Source: DASQMT01 sp963835735 | GTDB lineage: Bacteria; Actinomycetota; Thermoleophilia; Solirubrobacterales; Solirubrobacteraceae | Reading direction: 5' to 3' | Assembly (NCBI GenBank): GCA_963835735.1 | Contig: CAWIGP010000002.1 | Coordinates: 1,054,001 to 1,118,000, forward strand | DNA length: 64,000 bases | Shown: positions 47,200 through 56,011 of the stretch, piece after piece | Numbering within the stretch: the first letter of the stretch is position 1 | Layout of the letters: the number at the start of each line of letters is the position of its first letter | Position numbers and translations under genes: made by a program | Notes under the pieces: generated by a model | What the model was told of the DNA's origin: nothing | The model's input: the letters and a program-made list of their open reading frames with translations, nothing else | Database searches by the model: none

Positions 47200-48626
47200 C
47201 GCATCGCCTCCCCGTTGTGTACATAGCCATCCACAGGTGTGTCCAGGTGGCGCTCGAGCAGGCGCTCGATGCGCGCGAGCGAGCGCTCCTCGGACACGCC
47301 CGGGATGTAGTCGGTCCCGGTCAGCGGCACCTTCGCCATCGCCGCCGCCTCGAGCGTCAGCGCCGCGAGGTCCTCGGGCTCGAGCGAGTGGATGTTGGTC
47401 TTCCCGCATGCGCGCGCGATCAGCTGGACCTCCAGCGTCAGCGTGTGGAGGAAGTTGTAGACGCGCTCCGCGGCATGCTCGACGTTGAGCCGCTTGCGCA
47501 GCTCGGGGTCCTGCGTCGTGATCCCGACCGGGCAGCGGCCCGTGTGGCAGTGGTAGCACTCGCCGGCCTTGACGCCGATCGTTCCCTCGTAGTCGGTGAC
47601 GCCCGGGATCTCCTTGTTGCAGTTCAGCGCCATCAGCGCGGAGTGCCCGATCGCCACCGCCTTGGCCCCGAGCGCGAGGCACTTGGCGATGTCGCCGCCG
47701 TTGCGGATCCCACCAGCGACCACCAGGTCGATCTCGTCGGACAGCCCGACGTCCTCCAGCGCGCGCCGTGCCTCCGGGATCGCCGCCATCAGCGGGATGC
47801 CGGTCTCCTCCGTCGCGAGGTGCGGTCCGGCGCCGGTGCCGCCCTCCGCGCCGTCGAGGTAGATGATGTCCGGCCCGCACTTGGCCGCCATGCGCACGTC
47901 GTCGTACACGCGCGCGGCGCCCAGCTTGAGCTGGATCGGCACCTGGTAGTCGGTCGCCTCGCGGATCTCCTGGATCTTCAGCGACAGGTCGTCCGGCCCC
48001 AGCCAGTCCGGGTGGCGCGCCGGCGAGCGCTGGTCGATGCCGGCGGGCAGCGAGCGCATCTCGGCCACCTGCTCGGTCACCTTCTGGCCCATCAGGTGCC
48101 CGCCCAGGCCGACCTTGCAGCCCTGGCCGATGAAGAACTCGACCGCGTCGGCGAGCATCAGGTGGTGCGGGTTGAACCCGTACCGGCTCTGGATGACCTG
48201 GTAGTACCACTTGGTCGACAGGTCGCGCTCGGGCGGGATCATGCCGCCCTCGCCCGAGCACGTGGCCGTGCCCGCCATCGACGCGCCCTTCGCCAGAGCC
48301 ATCTTCGCCTCCAGCGACAGCGCGCCGAAGCTCATGCCGGTGATGTAGACCGGGATGTCGAGCTCGATCGGCTTCTGCGCGAAGCGCCCACCGAGCACCG
48401 TCTTGGTCTCGCACTTCTCCCGGTAGCCCTCGATCACGAAACGGGTCAGGGTGCCGGGGAGGAACACGAGCTCGTCCCAGTGCGGGATCTTCTTGAACAT
48501 CGAGAAGCCGCGCATCCGGTAGCGGCCGAGCTCGGCCTTCATGTGGATGTCGTTGATGACCTCGGGCGTGAAGATCTTCGAGCGCCCGAGGACGTTGCGC
48601 GCCGAGGGTGCCGTCTCGTCTGCCAT
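47196..48626 (-). CDS. FMN-binding glutamate-synthase-like subunit (GltB central domain; GlxD/MgsC type)
   Basis: A 476-residue stand-alone synthase domain: IFTPEVINDIHMKAELGRYR, ITGMSFGALSLEAKMALAKG and TCSGEGGMIPPERD. FMN/2-oxoglutarate landmarks: PIQLKLGAARVYD, DGAEGGTGAGPH, VVAGGIRNGGDIAKCLALGA and the 3Fe-4S-type cysteines in GECYHCHTGRCPVGI. In classical GltB these lie in one chain; here amidotransferase, FMN and GXGXG parts are three genes. The same split is found in Rhizobium glxBCD and in N-methylglutamate synthase MgsABC. Start TGATG-coupled to the GXGXG gene. Confidence 0.9.
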   Translation of the reverse strand: MADETAPSARNVLGRSKIFTPEVINDIHMKAELGRYRMRGFSMFKKIPHWDELVFLPGTLTRFVIEGYREKCETKTVLGGRFAQKPIELDIPVYITGMSFGALSLEAKMALAKGASMAGTATCSGEGGMIPPERDLSTKWYYQVIQSRYGFNPHHLMLADAVEFFIGQGCKVGLGGHLMGQKVTEQVAEMRSLPAGIDQRSPARHPDWLGPDDLSLKIQEIREATDYQVPIQLKLGAARVYDDVRMAAKCGPDIIYLDGAEGGTGAGPHLATEETGIPLMAAIPEARRALEDVGLSDEIDLVVAGGIRNGGDIAKCLALGAKAVAIGHSALMALNCNKEIPGVTDYEGTIGVKAGECYHCHTGRCPVGITTQDPELRKRLNVEHAAERVYNFLHTLTLEVQLIARACGKTNIHSLEPEDLAALTLEAAAMAKVPLTGTDYIPGVSEERSLARIERLLERHLDTPVDGYVHNGEAMR

Positions 48627-49399
48627 CACAGCACCAGCTTTCGCTCGGAGGGCTCGAGGTTGTCGTAGTTGTAGAGCTGCTTGCCACAGACGAACTTCTG
48701 CAGCTCCGGCGGCGAGCCGAGCCCGTAGATGCGGAACTTGCGCTCGATGAACTCGGTGTCGGCGTCGGTCCAGTCGCCCGGCACGCAGTCGACGCCTAGC
48801 GAGCGCACCTTGCCGCCGACGTAGATCGTGCCGTCGTACATCGAGTCCCCGAGCCCGGCGCCGACGTTGCCGACGATGATCTGGCGGCCGCGCTGCATCA
48901 TGAACCCGGTCATCGAGCCGGCGTCGCCGAGCACGATCACCGTGCCGCCCTTCTGGTCGATTCCCGTGCGCGCGCCCACGCGCCCGCGCACGAGGACGTC
49001 GCCGCCGCGGATCGCCGCCGCGGTCAGCGAGCCGGCGTTGCCGTCGACCACCACGACGCCGCTCATCATGTTCTCGCACGCCGACCAGCCGACCCGGCCG
49101 CGGACGTGGACCTCCGGCCCGTCGATCAGCCCGAGACCGAAATAGCCGAGCGAGCCGTCGAACGTGATCCGGCAGCGCTGCAGGATCCCGACGCCGAGCG
49201 AGTGGCGCGCGCCGGGGTTGAGGATCGTGACGTCGCGGATCCCCTCCTGGAAGACGAGCCGGCGCAGCTCGGCGTTGATCTTGCGCGTGGTCAGCTCGCG
49301 CGCGTCGAACTCGGCGCGCTCGCCGTCGATCGACGCGATCCCCGGCGGCGTGCCGTCGACCTCGACCAGGCCGCGCGCGTCGTAGGTCAGCGTTGCCAC
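48626..49399 (-). CDS. GXGXG-motif glutamate-synthase-like subunit (GlxC/MgsB type)
   Basis: A 257-residue right-handed beta-helix corresponding to the C-terminal domain of GltB. The repeating G-x-x-G-x-G pattern is visible in LGVGILQRCRITFDGSLGYF, VHVRGRVGWSACENMMSGVV, VDGNAGSLTAAAIRGGDVLV and IYVGGKVRSLGVDCV. It bridges the amidotransferase and FMN subunits structurally. It overlaps the amidotransferase gene by 13 nt, indicating translational coupling and fixed stoichiometry. Confidence 0.9.
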   Translation of the reverse strand: MATLTYDARGLVEVDGTPPGIASIDGERAEFDARELTTRKINAELRRLVFQEGIRDVTILNPGARHSLGVGILQRCRITFDGSLGYFGLGLIDGPEVHVRGRVGWSACENMMSGVVVVDGNAGSLTAAAIRGGDVLVRGRVGARTGIDQKGGTVIVLGDAGSMTGFMMQRGRQIIVGNVGAGLGDSMYDGTIYVGGKVRSLGVDCVPGDWTDADTEFIERKFRIYGLGSPPELQKFVCGKQLYNYDNLEPSERKLVL

Positions 49400-50316
49400 A
49401 CCATCACCTCACCCTCGAACGGGTCATACGTGTCGATCTCCCGGTCGACGACCGCGCGGATCGCGATCTCCTCGGACGCGAGCGCGACCAGGTCGTCTGC
49501 CTCATACAGCACGAGCGGCTTGGCGGCCAGCTCGTCCTTGGCCATCCCGAGCGCGTCCTCGGTCACGCAGATGTACGTGAACACGCCGTCGAGGTCCTCC
49601 AGGCTCTGGCGCATAGCGCCCTCGAGGTCGGCTCCCTCGGCCATCTTCTCAGCCAGGTAGACGGCGATGATCTCCGAGTCGCACTCGGACTGGAAGCGGT
49701 GGCCGGAGCGTTCCAGGCGGCGCTTCCAGTAGTGGTAGTTCGTCAGCTGCCCGTTGTGGACGACCGCGATGTCGGAGAACGGATAAGCCCAGTACGGGTG
49801 CGCGCCGGAGATGTCGACGTCGGACTCGGTCGCCATCCGGACGTGGCCGATCGCGTGCGAGCCGCCCATCCGGTCGAGGCCGTAGCGCTCGGCGACCGAC
49901 TCGGCGTCGCCGAGGTCCTTGACGATCTGGAGCGAGTGCCCGAGCGAGAGCACCTCGGCGCCGCGCACGTCCTCGACGCGGTCCGCGAGCGCCTTGAGGT
50001 CGCCGTCGTAGGAGAAGTGCGCCTCGAACGCGTACTCGGTCGCGTCCTCGACGGACTGCACGGTCGCGCCGAGCTGCGCGAGGCGCCGCTCGATCTCCGC
50101 CTTGTTGCGCAGCAGCCGGTCGGCGAACTCGTAGTCGCGCGGAGTGTTGGCGTCGGCCAGCTTCACGCGCATGACCCAGTCCTCGCTCGGCGGGCCGTAC
50201 AGCGCGTAGCCGGTCGAGTCCGGGCCGCGATGCTTCATCGACTGGAGCATCCGCGTCATCTCCGACCCGATCTCGCGCTGGCCGTTGCGGCTGATGATCC
50301 CTGCGATGCCGCACAT
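49387..50316 (-). CDS. Class II glutamine amidotransferase subunit (GlxB/MgsA type)
   Basis: A 309-residue Ntn-type amidotransferase. The nucleophile Cys2 is in MCGIAGIISRNG, with HRGPDSTGYALYG and the later HVRMATESDVDISGAHPYW and VVHNGQLTNYHYWK segments. It releases ammonia from glutamine for the partner FMN subunit; in MgsA the same domain works with methylamine. A roughly 120-residue insertion (RDYEFADRLLRNKAEIERRL onwards) separates the first and second motifs, as in this subfamily. It directly follows the glutamine-synthetase-like gene with no gap. Confidence 0.9.
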   Translation of the reverse strand: MCGIAGIISRNGQREIGSEMTRMLQSMKHRGPDSTGYALYGPPSEDWVMRVKLADANTPRDYEFADRLLRNKAEIERRLAQLGATVQSVEDATEYAFEAHFSYDGDLKALADRVEDVRGAEVLSLGHSLQIVKDLGDAESVAERYGLDRMGGSHAIGHVRMATESDVDISGAHPYWAYPFSDIAVVHNGQLTNYHYWKRRLERSGHRFQSECDSEIIAVYLAEKMAEGADLEGAMRQSLEDLDGVFTYICVTEDALGMAKDELAAKPLVLYEADDLVALASEEIAIRAVVDREIDTYDPFEGEVMVWQR

Positions 50317-51801
50317 CTACGGCAGGACCTCCAGGTACTCCTCGCGCTCCCAGTCGGTGACCGCGGCCAGGTAGCGCTCCCACTCGTCGGTCTTGTAGTG
50401 GTTGAACACGCGGTACAGGCGGCCGGGCATCGCGCCGTCCTTGATGAGCTCGTCGGCTGCGAGCGCCTCGAGCGCGGCGCCCAACGAATCGGGCACCTTC
50501 TCGAGCTCGACGCCCGCCTGCAGCAGGTCGTACGTGTTGCCCTGCTGCGGCTCGCCGGGGTCGATCTTGTTGCGGACGCCGTCGAGGCCGGCGACCAGCA
50601 GCGCTGCGGTCGTCAGGTACGGGTTGCAGGACGAGTCGACGCCGCGGTACTCGAAGCGCCCGCCGGACGCGACGCGCACGGTCGTCGTGCGGTTCTGCCA
50701 GCCCCAGTTCTTGTAGATCGGGGCCCAGAAGCCGGTGTCCCACATGCGGCAGTACGAGTTGACCGTCGGGTTGCCGATGCACATCAGCGCGTGGAAGTGC
50801 TCGAGCAGGCCGCCGAGGAAGTAGCGCGCGGTGTCCGACAGCTGCGCCGGGCCGCTCGGGTCGTGGAAGACGTTGGTGCCGTCGTCGTCGATCAACGTGA
50901 AGTGGTGATGGTGCCCGTTGGCGCTCACGCCCGTGAACGGCTTGGGCATGAAGCTCGCGAGCAGCCCGTGCTTGCGGGCCACCGCGGCGCAGATCTGCCG
51001 GTAGGTCGTGATGTTGTCCGCCGTGCGGACCGGGCGGTCGAAGCGGAAGTTCAGCTCGAGCTGGCCGGGCGCGTCCTCGTGGTCGCCGTAGCTCATGTCG
51101 AGGCCGAGCGCCTGGCCGTACTCGACCACGTCCATCAGCACCGGACGCAGCTCCTCGAACTGGTGGATGTGGTAGCAGTACGGCTTCGTGACGCCCTCGA
51201 GCACGGCGCCGTCCTCTGGCTTCTTGAGCCACATCATCTCCGGCTCGATGCCGATCAGGAACTGCAGCCCGAGCTCCTGCTCGAAGTCGTGCGCGATCCG
51301 CTTGAGGTTCTGGCGCGGGTCGGCGTCGAGCAGCTCACCCGTCTCGGTGTCGTAGCAGTCGCAGTACACGCGCGCTACGCGCGGGTCCCACGGCAGCACC
51401 TCGAACGTGTCGAGGTCCGCGACGGCCGCCAGCTCGGACTCCTCGGGGCCGAATCCGATGTAGTTTCCGTAGCGGTCGGTGAACAGGTTCGCTGTGGCGC
51501 CGTAGACGAGCTGATAGCCCTTCTCGGCGACCTGCGGGAAGAACGTGGCGACGACGCCCTTGCCCATCACGCGGCCGGTGACGGAGACCTGCTGGAAGAA
51601 CACGTACTTGATCCCCTCGCGCTCGATCCGCTCGGTGATCGCCTCGATCCGCTCGCGGCGCCCGGGCGCGCTGCGCGCCTCCTCCAGCGTGGACGGCGCC
51701 GGTGCTATGCGGCTGGACTGCAAGACGTCGGCGACCCGGCCGCCGAACGTGTGCCCTACCCCTGGCTCGATCGCCACGTTGCCGTTGCCCTCCACGCTCA
51801 T
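50317..51801 (-). CDS. Glutamine-synthetase-like ligase (GlnT/GmaS type)
   Basis: A 494-residue glutamine synthetase-fold ligase. It has the metal/substrate Glu regions GIEPEMMWLKK and APGQLELNFRF, the ATP-loop region KPFTGVSANGHHHHF, NPYLTTAALLVAGLDG and the start YVFFQQVSVTGRVMGKG. The sequence resembles GlnT of rhizobia and gamma-glutamylmethylamide synthetase rather than housekeeping GlnA. It heads the operon with the split glutamate-synthase-like genes, the same order as glnT-glx clusters. The likely reaction is ATP-dependent gamma-glutamylation of ammonia or an amine. Confidence 0.9.
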   Translation of the reverse strand: MSVEGNGNVAIEPGVGHTFGGRVADVLQSSRIAPAPSTLEEARSAPGRRERIEAITERIEREGIKYVFFQQVSVTGRVMGKGVVATFFPQVAEKGYQLVYGATANLFTDRYGNYIGFGPEESELAAVADLDTFEVLPWDPRVARVYCDCYDTETGELLDADPRQNLKRIAHDFEQELGLQFLIGIEPEMMWLKKPEDGAVLEGVTKPYCYHIHQFEELRPVLMDVVEYGQALGLDMSYGDHEDAPGQLELNFRFDRPVRTADNITTYRQICAAVARKHGLLASFMPKPFTGVSANGHHHHFTLIDDDGTNVFHDPSGPAQLSDTARYFLGGLLEHFHALMCIGNPTVNSYCRMWDTGFWAPIYKNWGWQNRTTTVRVASGGRFEYRGVDSSCNPYLTTAALLVAGLDGVRNKIDPGEPQQGNTYDLLQAGVELEKVPDSLGAALEALAADELIKDGAMPGRLYRVFNHYKTDEWERYLAAVTDWEREEYLEVLP

Positions 51802-51850
51802 CTCCCTTGTCGCTCCTCTGCTGGGAAAGCCGCGGCGAGCCTAACCGCTT

Positions 51851-51866
51851 TAGACGAATTTGTATA
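51851..51866. promoter_or_regulatory. Palindromic operator B (TAGACGAATTTGTATA)
   Basis: Differs from the reverse complement of operator A (44039-44054) at one position. It lies in the divergent region between the glutamine-synthetase-like gene (start 51801) and the DAO oxidase gene (start 51907). Confidence 0.65.
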
Positions 51867-51906
51867 GACTCAGGAGCAGGCAACAGCATTGCGTGAAAGG
51901 CAACAG

Positions 51907-53196
51907 ATGACGACGCTCCCCTCGTCCGTCCCCGTGCTGGTCGTCGGCGCGGGGGTTCACGGTCTCTCGACGGCCTGGCACCTCGGCCGGCAGGGCCGGC
52001 GTGCGCTCGTGCTCGACAAGACGGGCGTGGCCGCCGGCGCCTCCGGCATCGCGTGCGGGGTGGTGCGCAACAACTACTTCCAGCCGGCGATGAGCGAGCT
52101 GATGGCGGCGTGCGTGGAGATCTGGGAGTCCGATCCCGAGGCGTTCCACTACCACGGCTCCGGCTACGTCGCGCTCGGGCCCACGGCGCAGGAGCAGGAC
52201 CTGGTCGAGGTGCACGAGCGCCACCAGCGGATCGGCTACGACTCGGACCTGATCACCGGCGAGGCGGAGGTCGCCGCGCACATGCGCGCGCTCTACCCCG
52301 ACTGGCGCGCGCAGGGGTTGACCGTGTGCCTGCACGAGCACCGCGGCGGGTTCGCGTTCAACCGCGAGTCGATGCTCGGGCTGGCCGACAAGGCGCGCGC
52401 GGCGGGCGCCGAGATCGTCGAGGGCGTCGAGGTCACCGGGTTTGACCGCGACGGGTCGGGCGCGGTGACGCGCGTGCGCACGAGCGCCGGCGACGTGGTA
52501 GTCGAGCAGGTCGTGATCGCTGTCGGGCCGTGGGTGCCGCAGTTCTGGGCGATGCTGGATCTGCCCGACCGGCTCGACGTGCACCAGCCCGACGGCAGCG
52601 TCGTTCGCGACCAGCCGATGTGGACGTACTGGTACCTGCAGGAGGGCGAGACGCGGTTCGACCCGGCGGAGTTCGTCACCGCGGACGGGTCCCCGTCGCC
52701 GGTGCTGCACGTCGACTCGGACGCGCCGCTGCGCGCCGACGACGGCACGCTGATCACCGAGGACGCCTGGGGCGTCTACTTCAAGCCCGACCGCGAGACG
52801 GTGCAAGGCGGCGCGTCGCCGCTGACCGTCGGGCCCGAGTTCACTGTCGACCCGTATCCGACCGGGTCGGCGGAGCCGGGCTTCCCGGACCTCTGGTGCG
52901 CGGCGCTGTCGCACTGCCTGGCACGCTTCGACGGCGCGCGCGCCCGTTACCGCGAGGTGCGCTCCGGCGGGGCTGGGGCGTTCAGCGCCGACAACTTCCC
53001 GGTGTTCGACTACATGGCGCCGAACGTCTACGTGGCGGCGGACTCCAACCACGGCTACAAGATGATCGCGGTCGGGAGGGAGATCGCCGAGGTGCTGCGC
53101 GGCGGGCACTCCTCGCTGCTGTATCCGTTCCGGTACGAGCGCTTCGCCACCGGCGACCTGCATCCGGTCTCGCACTCGCCGTACCCATGGTCGTAG
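51907..53196 (+). CDS. FAD-dependent amine/amino-acid oxidase (DAO family)
   Basis: A 429-residue DAO-fold flavoprotein. It has the VLVVGAGVHGLSTAWHLGRQG fingerprint shortened at its end, ASGIACGVVRNNYFQ near the flavin, and the C-terminal GYKMIAVGREIAEVL. Related to sarcosine, N-methylglutamate-type and glycine oxidases. ATG 51907 is preferred (AAAGGCAACAG upstream); an in-frame TTG at 51889 is possible. It is divergent from the glnT/glx operon and shares an operator with it, so it likely oxidises a (gamma-glutamylated or N-alkylated) amino compound from that pathway. Confidence 0.88.
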   Translation: MTTLPSSVPVLVVGAGVHGLSTAWHLGRQGRRALVLDKTGVAAGASGIACGVVRNNYFQPAMSELMAACVEIWESDPEAFHYHGSGYVALGPTAQEQDLVEVHERHQRIGYDSDLITGEAEVAAHMRALYPDWRAQGLTVCLHEHRGGFAFNRESMLGLADKARAAGAEIVEGVEVTGFDRDGSGAVTRVRTSAGDVVVEQVVIAVGPWVPQFWAMLDLPDRLDVHQPDGSVVRDQPMWTYWYLQEGETRFDPAEFVTADGSPSPVLHVDSDAPLRADDGTLITEDAWGVYFKPDRETVQGGASPLTVGPEFTVDPYPTGSAEPGFPDLWCAALSHCLARFDGARARYREVRSGGAGAFSADNFPVFDYMAPNVYVAADSNHGYKMIAVGREIAEVLRGGHSSLLYPFRYERFATGDLHPVSHSPYPWS

Positions 53197-53909
53197 TCGG
53201 CGTCTCCGCCGGCTTCCCGGCGTACGAGGACTACATGGGGCTCGCGTACGCGCGGCCGCTGGAGACGGTCGGCGCGCTGCCGCTGCAGCTCCCCTACCTG
53301 CGCGACGTCGACCGCGTGCTCGAGGCCGTCGACGGCATCGTGATGGGCTTCGGCTCGGACATCGATCCGGCGCGGTACGGCGGCGAGCCGCACCCGAAGA
53401 TGACGCCGCACTCGCCGCATCGCGACGCGTTCGAGCTGGAGCTGGCGCGCGGCGCGCTCGCGCGCGGGCTGCCGATCCTCGGCATCTGCCGCGGGATGCA
53501 GGTGCTCAACGTCGTGCGCGGCGGAACACTGCTCGGCGACGCCGCGCCGCATCCCGGCGGCGACTGGGACCGCTGGGACCGCGTGCGGCTGTCGGTGATC
53601 GCGGGGGTCGATCCCCCAAAGCACCCGGGCCACCCGCTCACGATCGCGCCCGATTCACGCCTGGCCTCCGCAGTCGGCGACACGTCGGCGTGGGTCAACT
53701 CCTACCACCACCAGGCCGTCGACCGTCTCGGCGACGGGGTCGTCGCGACCGCGTGGGCGGACGACGGGATCGTCGAGGCGCTCGAGTTCGAGGGCGACGC
53801 GTGGGTGCTCGGCGTGCAGTTCGAGCTGCAGGAGATCTGGAAGGACGACGAGCGGTTCCTCGCGGTGTTCGCGGCCTTTGCGGACGCCTGCGTCAAAGTA
53901 TCTCCATGA
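53187..53909 (+). CDS. Class I amidotransferase-like, gamma-glutamyl-GABA hydrolase (C26) family
   Basis: A 240-residue PuuD-like protein. It has DGIVMGFGSDIDPARYGG, the nucleophile Cys101 in GICRGMQVLNVVRGG and NSYHHQAVD. PuuD-type enzymes hydrolyse gamma-glutamyl-GABA and complete the gamma-glutamylated polyamine route. The usual C-terminal H-P-E triad motif after VQF is replaced by VQFELQE, so the catalytic His is absent at its normal place and activity is doubtful. It overlaps the DAO gene by 10 nt, supporting a shared pathway. Confidence 0.83.
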   Translation: MVVVGVSAGFPAYEDYMGLAYARPLETVGALPLQLPYLRDVDRVLEAVDGIVMGFGSDIDPARYGGEPHPKMTPHSPHRDAFELELARGALARGLPILGICRGMQVLNVVRGGTLLGDAAPHPGGDWDRWDRVRLSVIAGVDPPKHPGHPLTIAPDSRLASAVGDTSAWVNSYHHQAVDRLGDGVVATAWADDGIVEALEFEGDAWVLGVQFELQEIWKDDERFLAVFAAFADACVKVSP

Positions 53910-55585
53910 GCACGACCACGACGATCCGCGCCGACGACTTCCCCGACCTCAGCGACGAGGTGATGTACCCGCGCCTGTCTGAGGCCAAGCTCCAGAAGCT
54001 GGCCCGCAACGGCAAGCGCATGTCGTTCGAGGAGGGGGAGGTGCTCTACGACGCGGGTCAGCGCGACGCACCGTTCTTCGTCATCGAGCGCGGCCGGGTG
54101 AACCTGTTCGTTCGGAAGCCCGGCAAGCAGATCTGGATCGGGGAGGCCGACAGCGGCACGTTCCCCGGCGACATCGCGACGTTCACCGGCGAGCCGGCGA
54201 TCGCCGAGTGCATCGCGGCCGAGCCGACCGACGTGATCGCCTTCGACCGCCCGTCGCTGCGCGCGATGCTGGCGGCGGTCCCGGAGTTCGGCGAGATCGT
54301 GCTGCGCGCGCTGACCGCGCGCCGGGCGTGGCACGAGGAAAGCGGATACGGCGTCCTGCGCCTGATCGGCCCGCGCGGCTCGCGGCGCGCGTTCGAGGTC
54401 CGCGACCTGCTCGAGCGCAACCTGCTGCCGGTGCGCTGGTACGACATCGACACCGACGATGAGAGCGCGGCGCTGCTCGACTGGCTGGATATCCCGCGCG
54501 AGGAGACGCCGATCCTCGTCCGCAACGACACGGTGCTGCGCAACCCGTCCGCGGCCCAGGTCGCGCGGGACCTCGGCCTCCGCGCCGAGGTCGACGGCGA
54601 GCGCTTCGACCTCGTCGTGCTCGGCGGCGGCCCGGCAGGCCTCGCGGCCGCGGTGTCCGGAGGCTCGGAGGGCCTGCGGACGTTCGTGTGCGAGGAGTGG
54701 GCGCCCGGCGGCCAGGCGGGCATGAGCACGCGGATCGAGAACTATGTCGGCTTCCCGACCGGCATCTCGGGCGCCGACCTGACGCGCAAGGCGACGCTGC
54801 AGGCGCAGCGCTTCGATGCCGTGCTGTCGAGCTTCCACCGCGCGGTCGAGCTCGCGCGCGGGCCCGAGGGCCTCGTCCGCATCGACCTCGACGACGGGCA
54901 GCACGTCATCGCCCGCACGGTCGTCGTGTCGACCGGCGCACGCTGGCGGACGCTCGACGCCGAGAACATCGACCAGTTCACGGGCGCCGGCGTGTACCAC
55001 GCCGCGATGCCCCCGGACGCCGAGCGCTACCGCGACGAGGACGTGATCGTCGTCGGCGGCGGCAACTCGGCCGGGCAGGCCGCGGTGCACCTCTCGCGCG
55101 CGGCGCGCAGCGTCCGCGTGGTCGTGCGCTCGGAGGGCCTGGCGGCGACGATGTCGAGCTACCTCGTCGAGCGGCTCGAGTCGCGTCGCAACATCGAGCT
55201 CGTCGCCGACAGCGAGGTCGTGGCGATGCACGGCGACGGGCGGCTGCAGAGCGTCGACATCCGCGACCGGCGCGACGGGCGCGTGACGCAGCTTCCGGTG
55301 GCGGCCGTGTTCGTGATGATCGGCGCCGACCCATGCACCGACGCCGTGCAGCGGATGATCGGGCTCGACGCGGCCGGCTACGTGGCCTGCGGCGACGTGG
55401 CGCTGAACTGCGAGGGGCCGAACCGCTGGCCGCTCGGCGACCGCCAGCCGCAGCTGCTCGAGACGGTCTGGCCAGGCGTGTTCGCAGCCGGCGACGTGCG
55501 CTCGGGCGCGACAAAGCGGGTGGCCGGCGCAGTCGGCGACGGCGCGCTCGCCGTGCGGTTCGCGTACGGCGTCCTACAGGTCTAG
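53906..55585 (+). CDS. cNMP-binding domain fused to thioredoxin-reductase-like flavoprotein
   Basis: A 559-residue fusion. Residues about 20-150 form a cyclic-nucleotide-binding-like domain (FEEGEVLYDAGQRDAPFFVI, GTFPGDIATFTGEPAIAEC). Then comes a glutaredoxin-like segment (LLPVRWYDIDTDDESAALLD). From about 230 a thioredoxin-reductase-type FAD/NAD(P)H unit follows (DLVVLGGGPAGLAAAVSGGS, WAPGGQAGMSTRIENYVGFP, VIVVGGGNSAGQAAVHLSRA). The redox C-x2-C of thioredoxin reductases is absent (VYHAAMPPDAERY at that place), so it must use another acceptor. ATGA-coupled to the C26 gene. Confidence 0.88.
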   Translation: MSTTTTIRADDFPDLSDEVMYPRLSEAKLQKLARNGKRMSFEEGEVLYDAGQRDAPFFVIERGRVNLFVRKPGKQIWIGEADSGTFPGDIATFTGEPAIAECIAAEPTDVIAFDRPSLRAMLAAVPEFGEIVLRALTARRAWHEESGYGVLRLIGPRGSRRAFEVRDLLERNLLPVRWYDIDTDDESAALLDWLDIPREETPILVRNDTVLRNPSAAQVARDLGLRAEVDGERFDLVVLGGGPAGLAAAVSGGSEGLRTFVCEEWAPGGQAGMSTRIENYVGFPTGISGADLTRKATLQAQRFDAVLSSFHRAVELARGPEGLVRIDLDDGQHVIARTVVVSTGARWRTLDAENIDQFTGAGVYHAAMPPDAERYRDEDVIVVGGGNSAGQAAVHLSRAARSVRVVVRSEGLAATMSSYLVERLESRRNIELVADSEVVAMHGDGRLQSVDIRDRRDGRVTQLPVAAVFVMIGADPCTDAVQRMIGLDAAGYVACGDVALNCEGPNRWPLGDRQPQLLETVWPGVFAAGDVRSGATKRVAGAVGDGALAVRFAYGVLQV

Positions 55586-56010
55586 CCGCTCGAGTCGCGC
55601 TCCTGGTCGGCGTGCGGCGACGCCTTCCAGAACGCGTCGATCTTGACCGCGTCCATGCGGGCGAGCCGGCGCGACACCGCCCACATGTCGACCGGCTCGT
55701 CACCCTCGTTCCGGTGCGAGCGCGGGGTACCCGGCGCGACGCGCACGGCCGCGCCGGCGGCCACCTGCTGGATCTCGTCGCCGAACCGCATCGTCAGCGT
55801 CCCGCGCGTGACGATGTAGACCTCCTCCTGCTCTTGGTGGTAGTGGCCGGTGCCCTGCTCGAAGTCGGAGTGGGCCGGGACGCGGATCAGCGTCACCGCC
55901 AGCTGCTCGGCTCGGAGCGCGCGGGTGAGGCTGCGGAACTCGCCGGGGACGGTCGTTCCCGCGTAGTGGTCGGCGACGTCGTCCGCGCGGACGATCGTGT
56001 AGTCGCTCAT
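55582..56010 (-). CDS. Cupin-domain protein
   Basis: A 142-residue single-domain cupin. The first motif GHYHQEQEEVYIVTRGTLTM supplies His, His and Glu ligands. The second is PGTPRSHRNEGDEPVDMWAV with one His. The function is unknown; small cupins bind a metal and act as dioxygenases, isomerases or ligand sensors. Its stop shares the tetranucleotide CTAG with the convergent flavoprotein stop. It follows the M20 peptidase gene by 1 nt. Confidence 0.87.
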   Translation of the reverse strand: MSDYTIVRADDVADHYAGTTVPGEFRSLTRALRAEQLAVTLIRVPAHSDFEQGTGHYHQEQEEVYIVTRGTLTMRFGDEIQQVAAGAAVRVAPGTPRSHRNEGDEPVDMWAVSRRLARMDAVKIDAFWKASPHADQERDSSG

Positions 56011-56011
56011 G

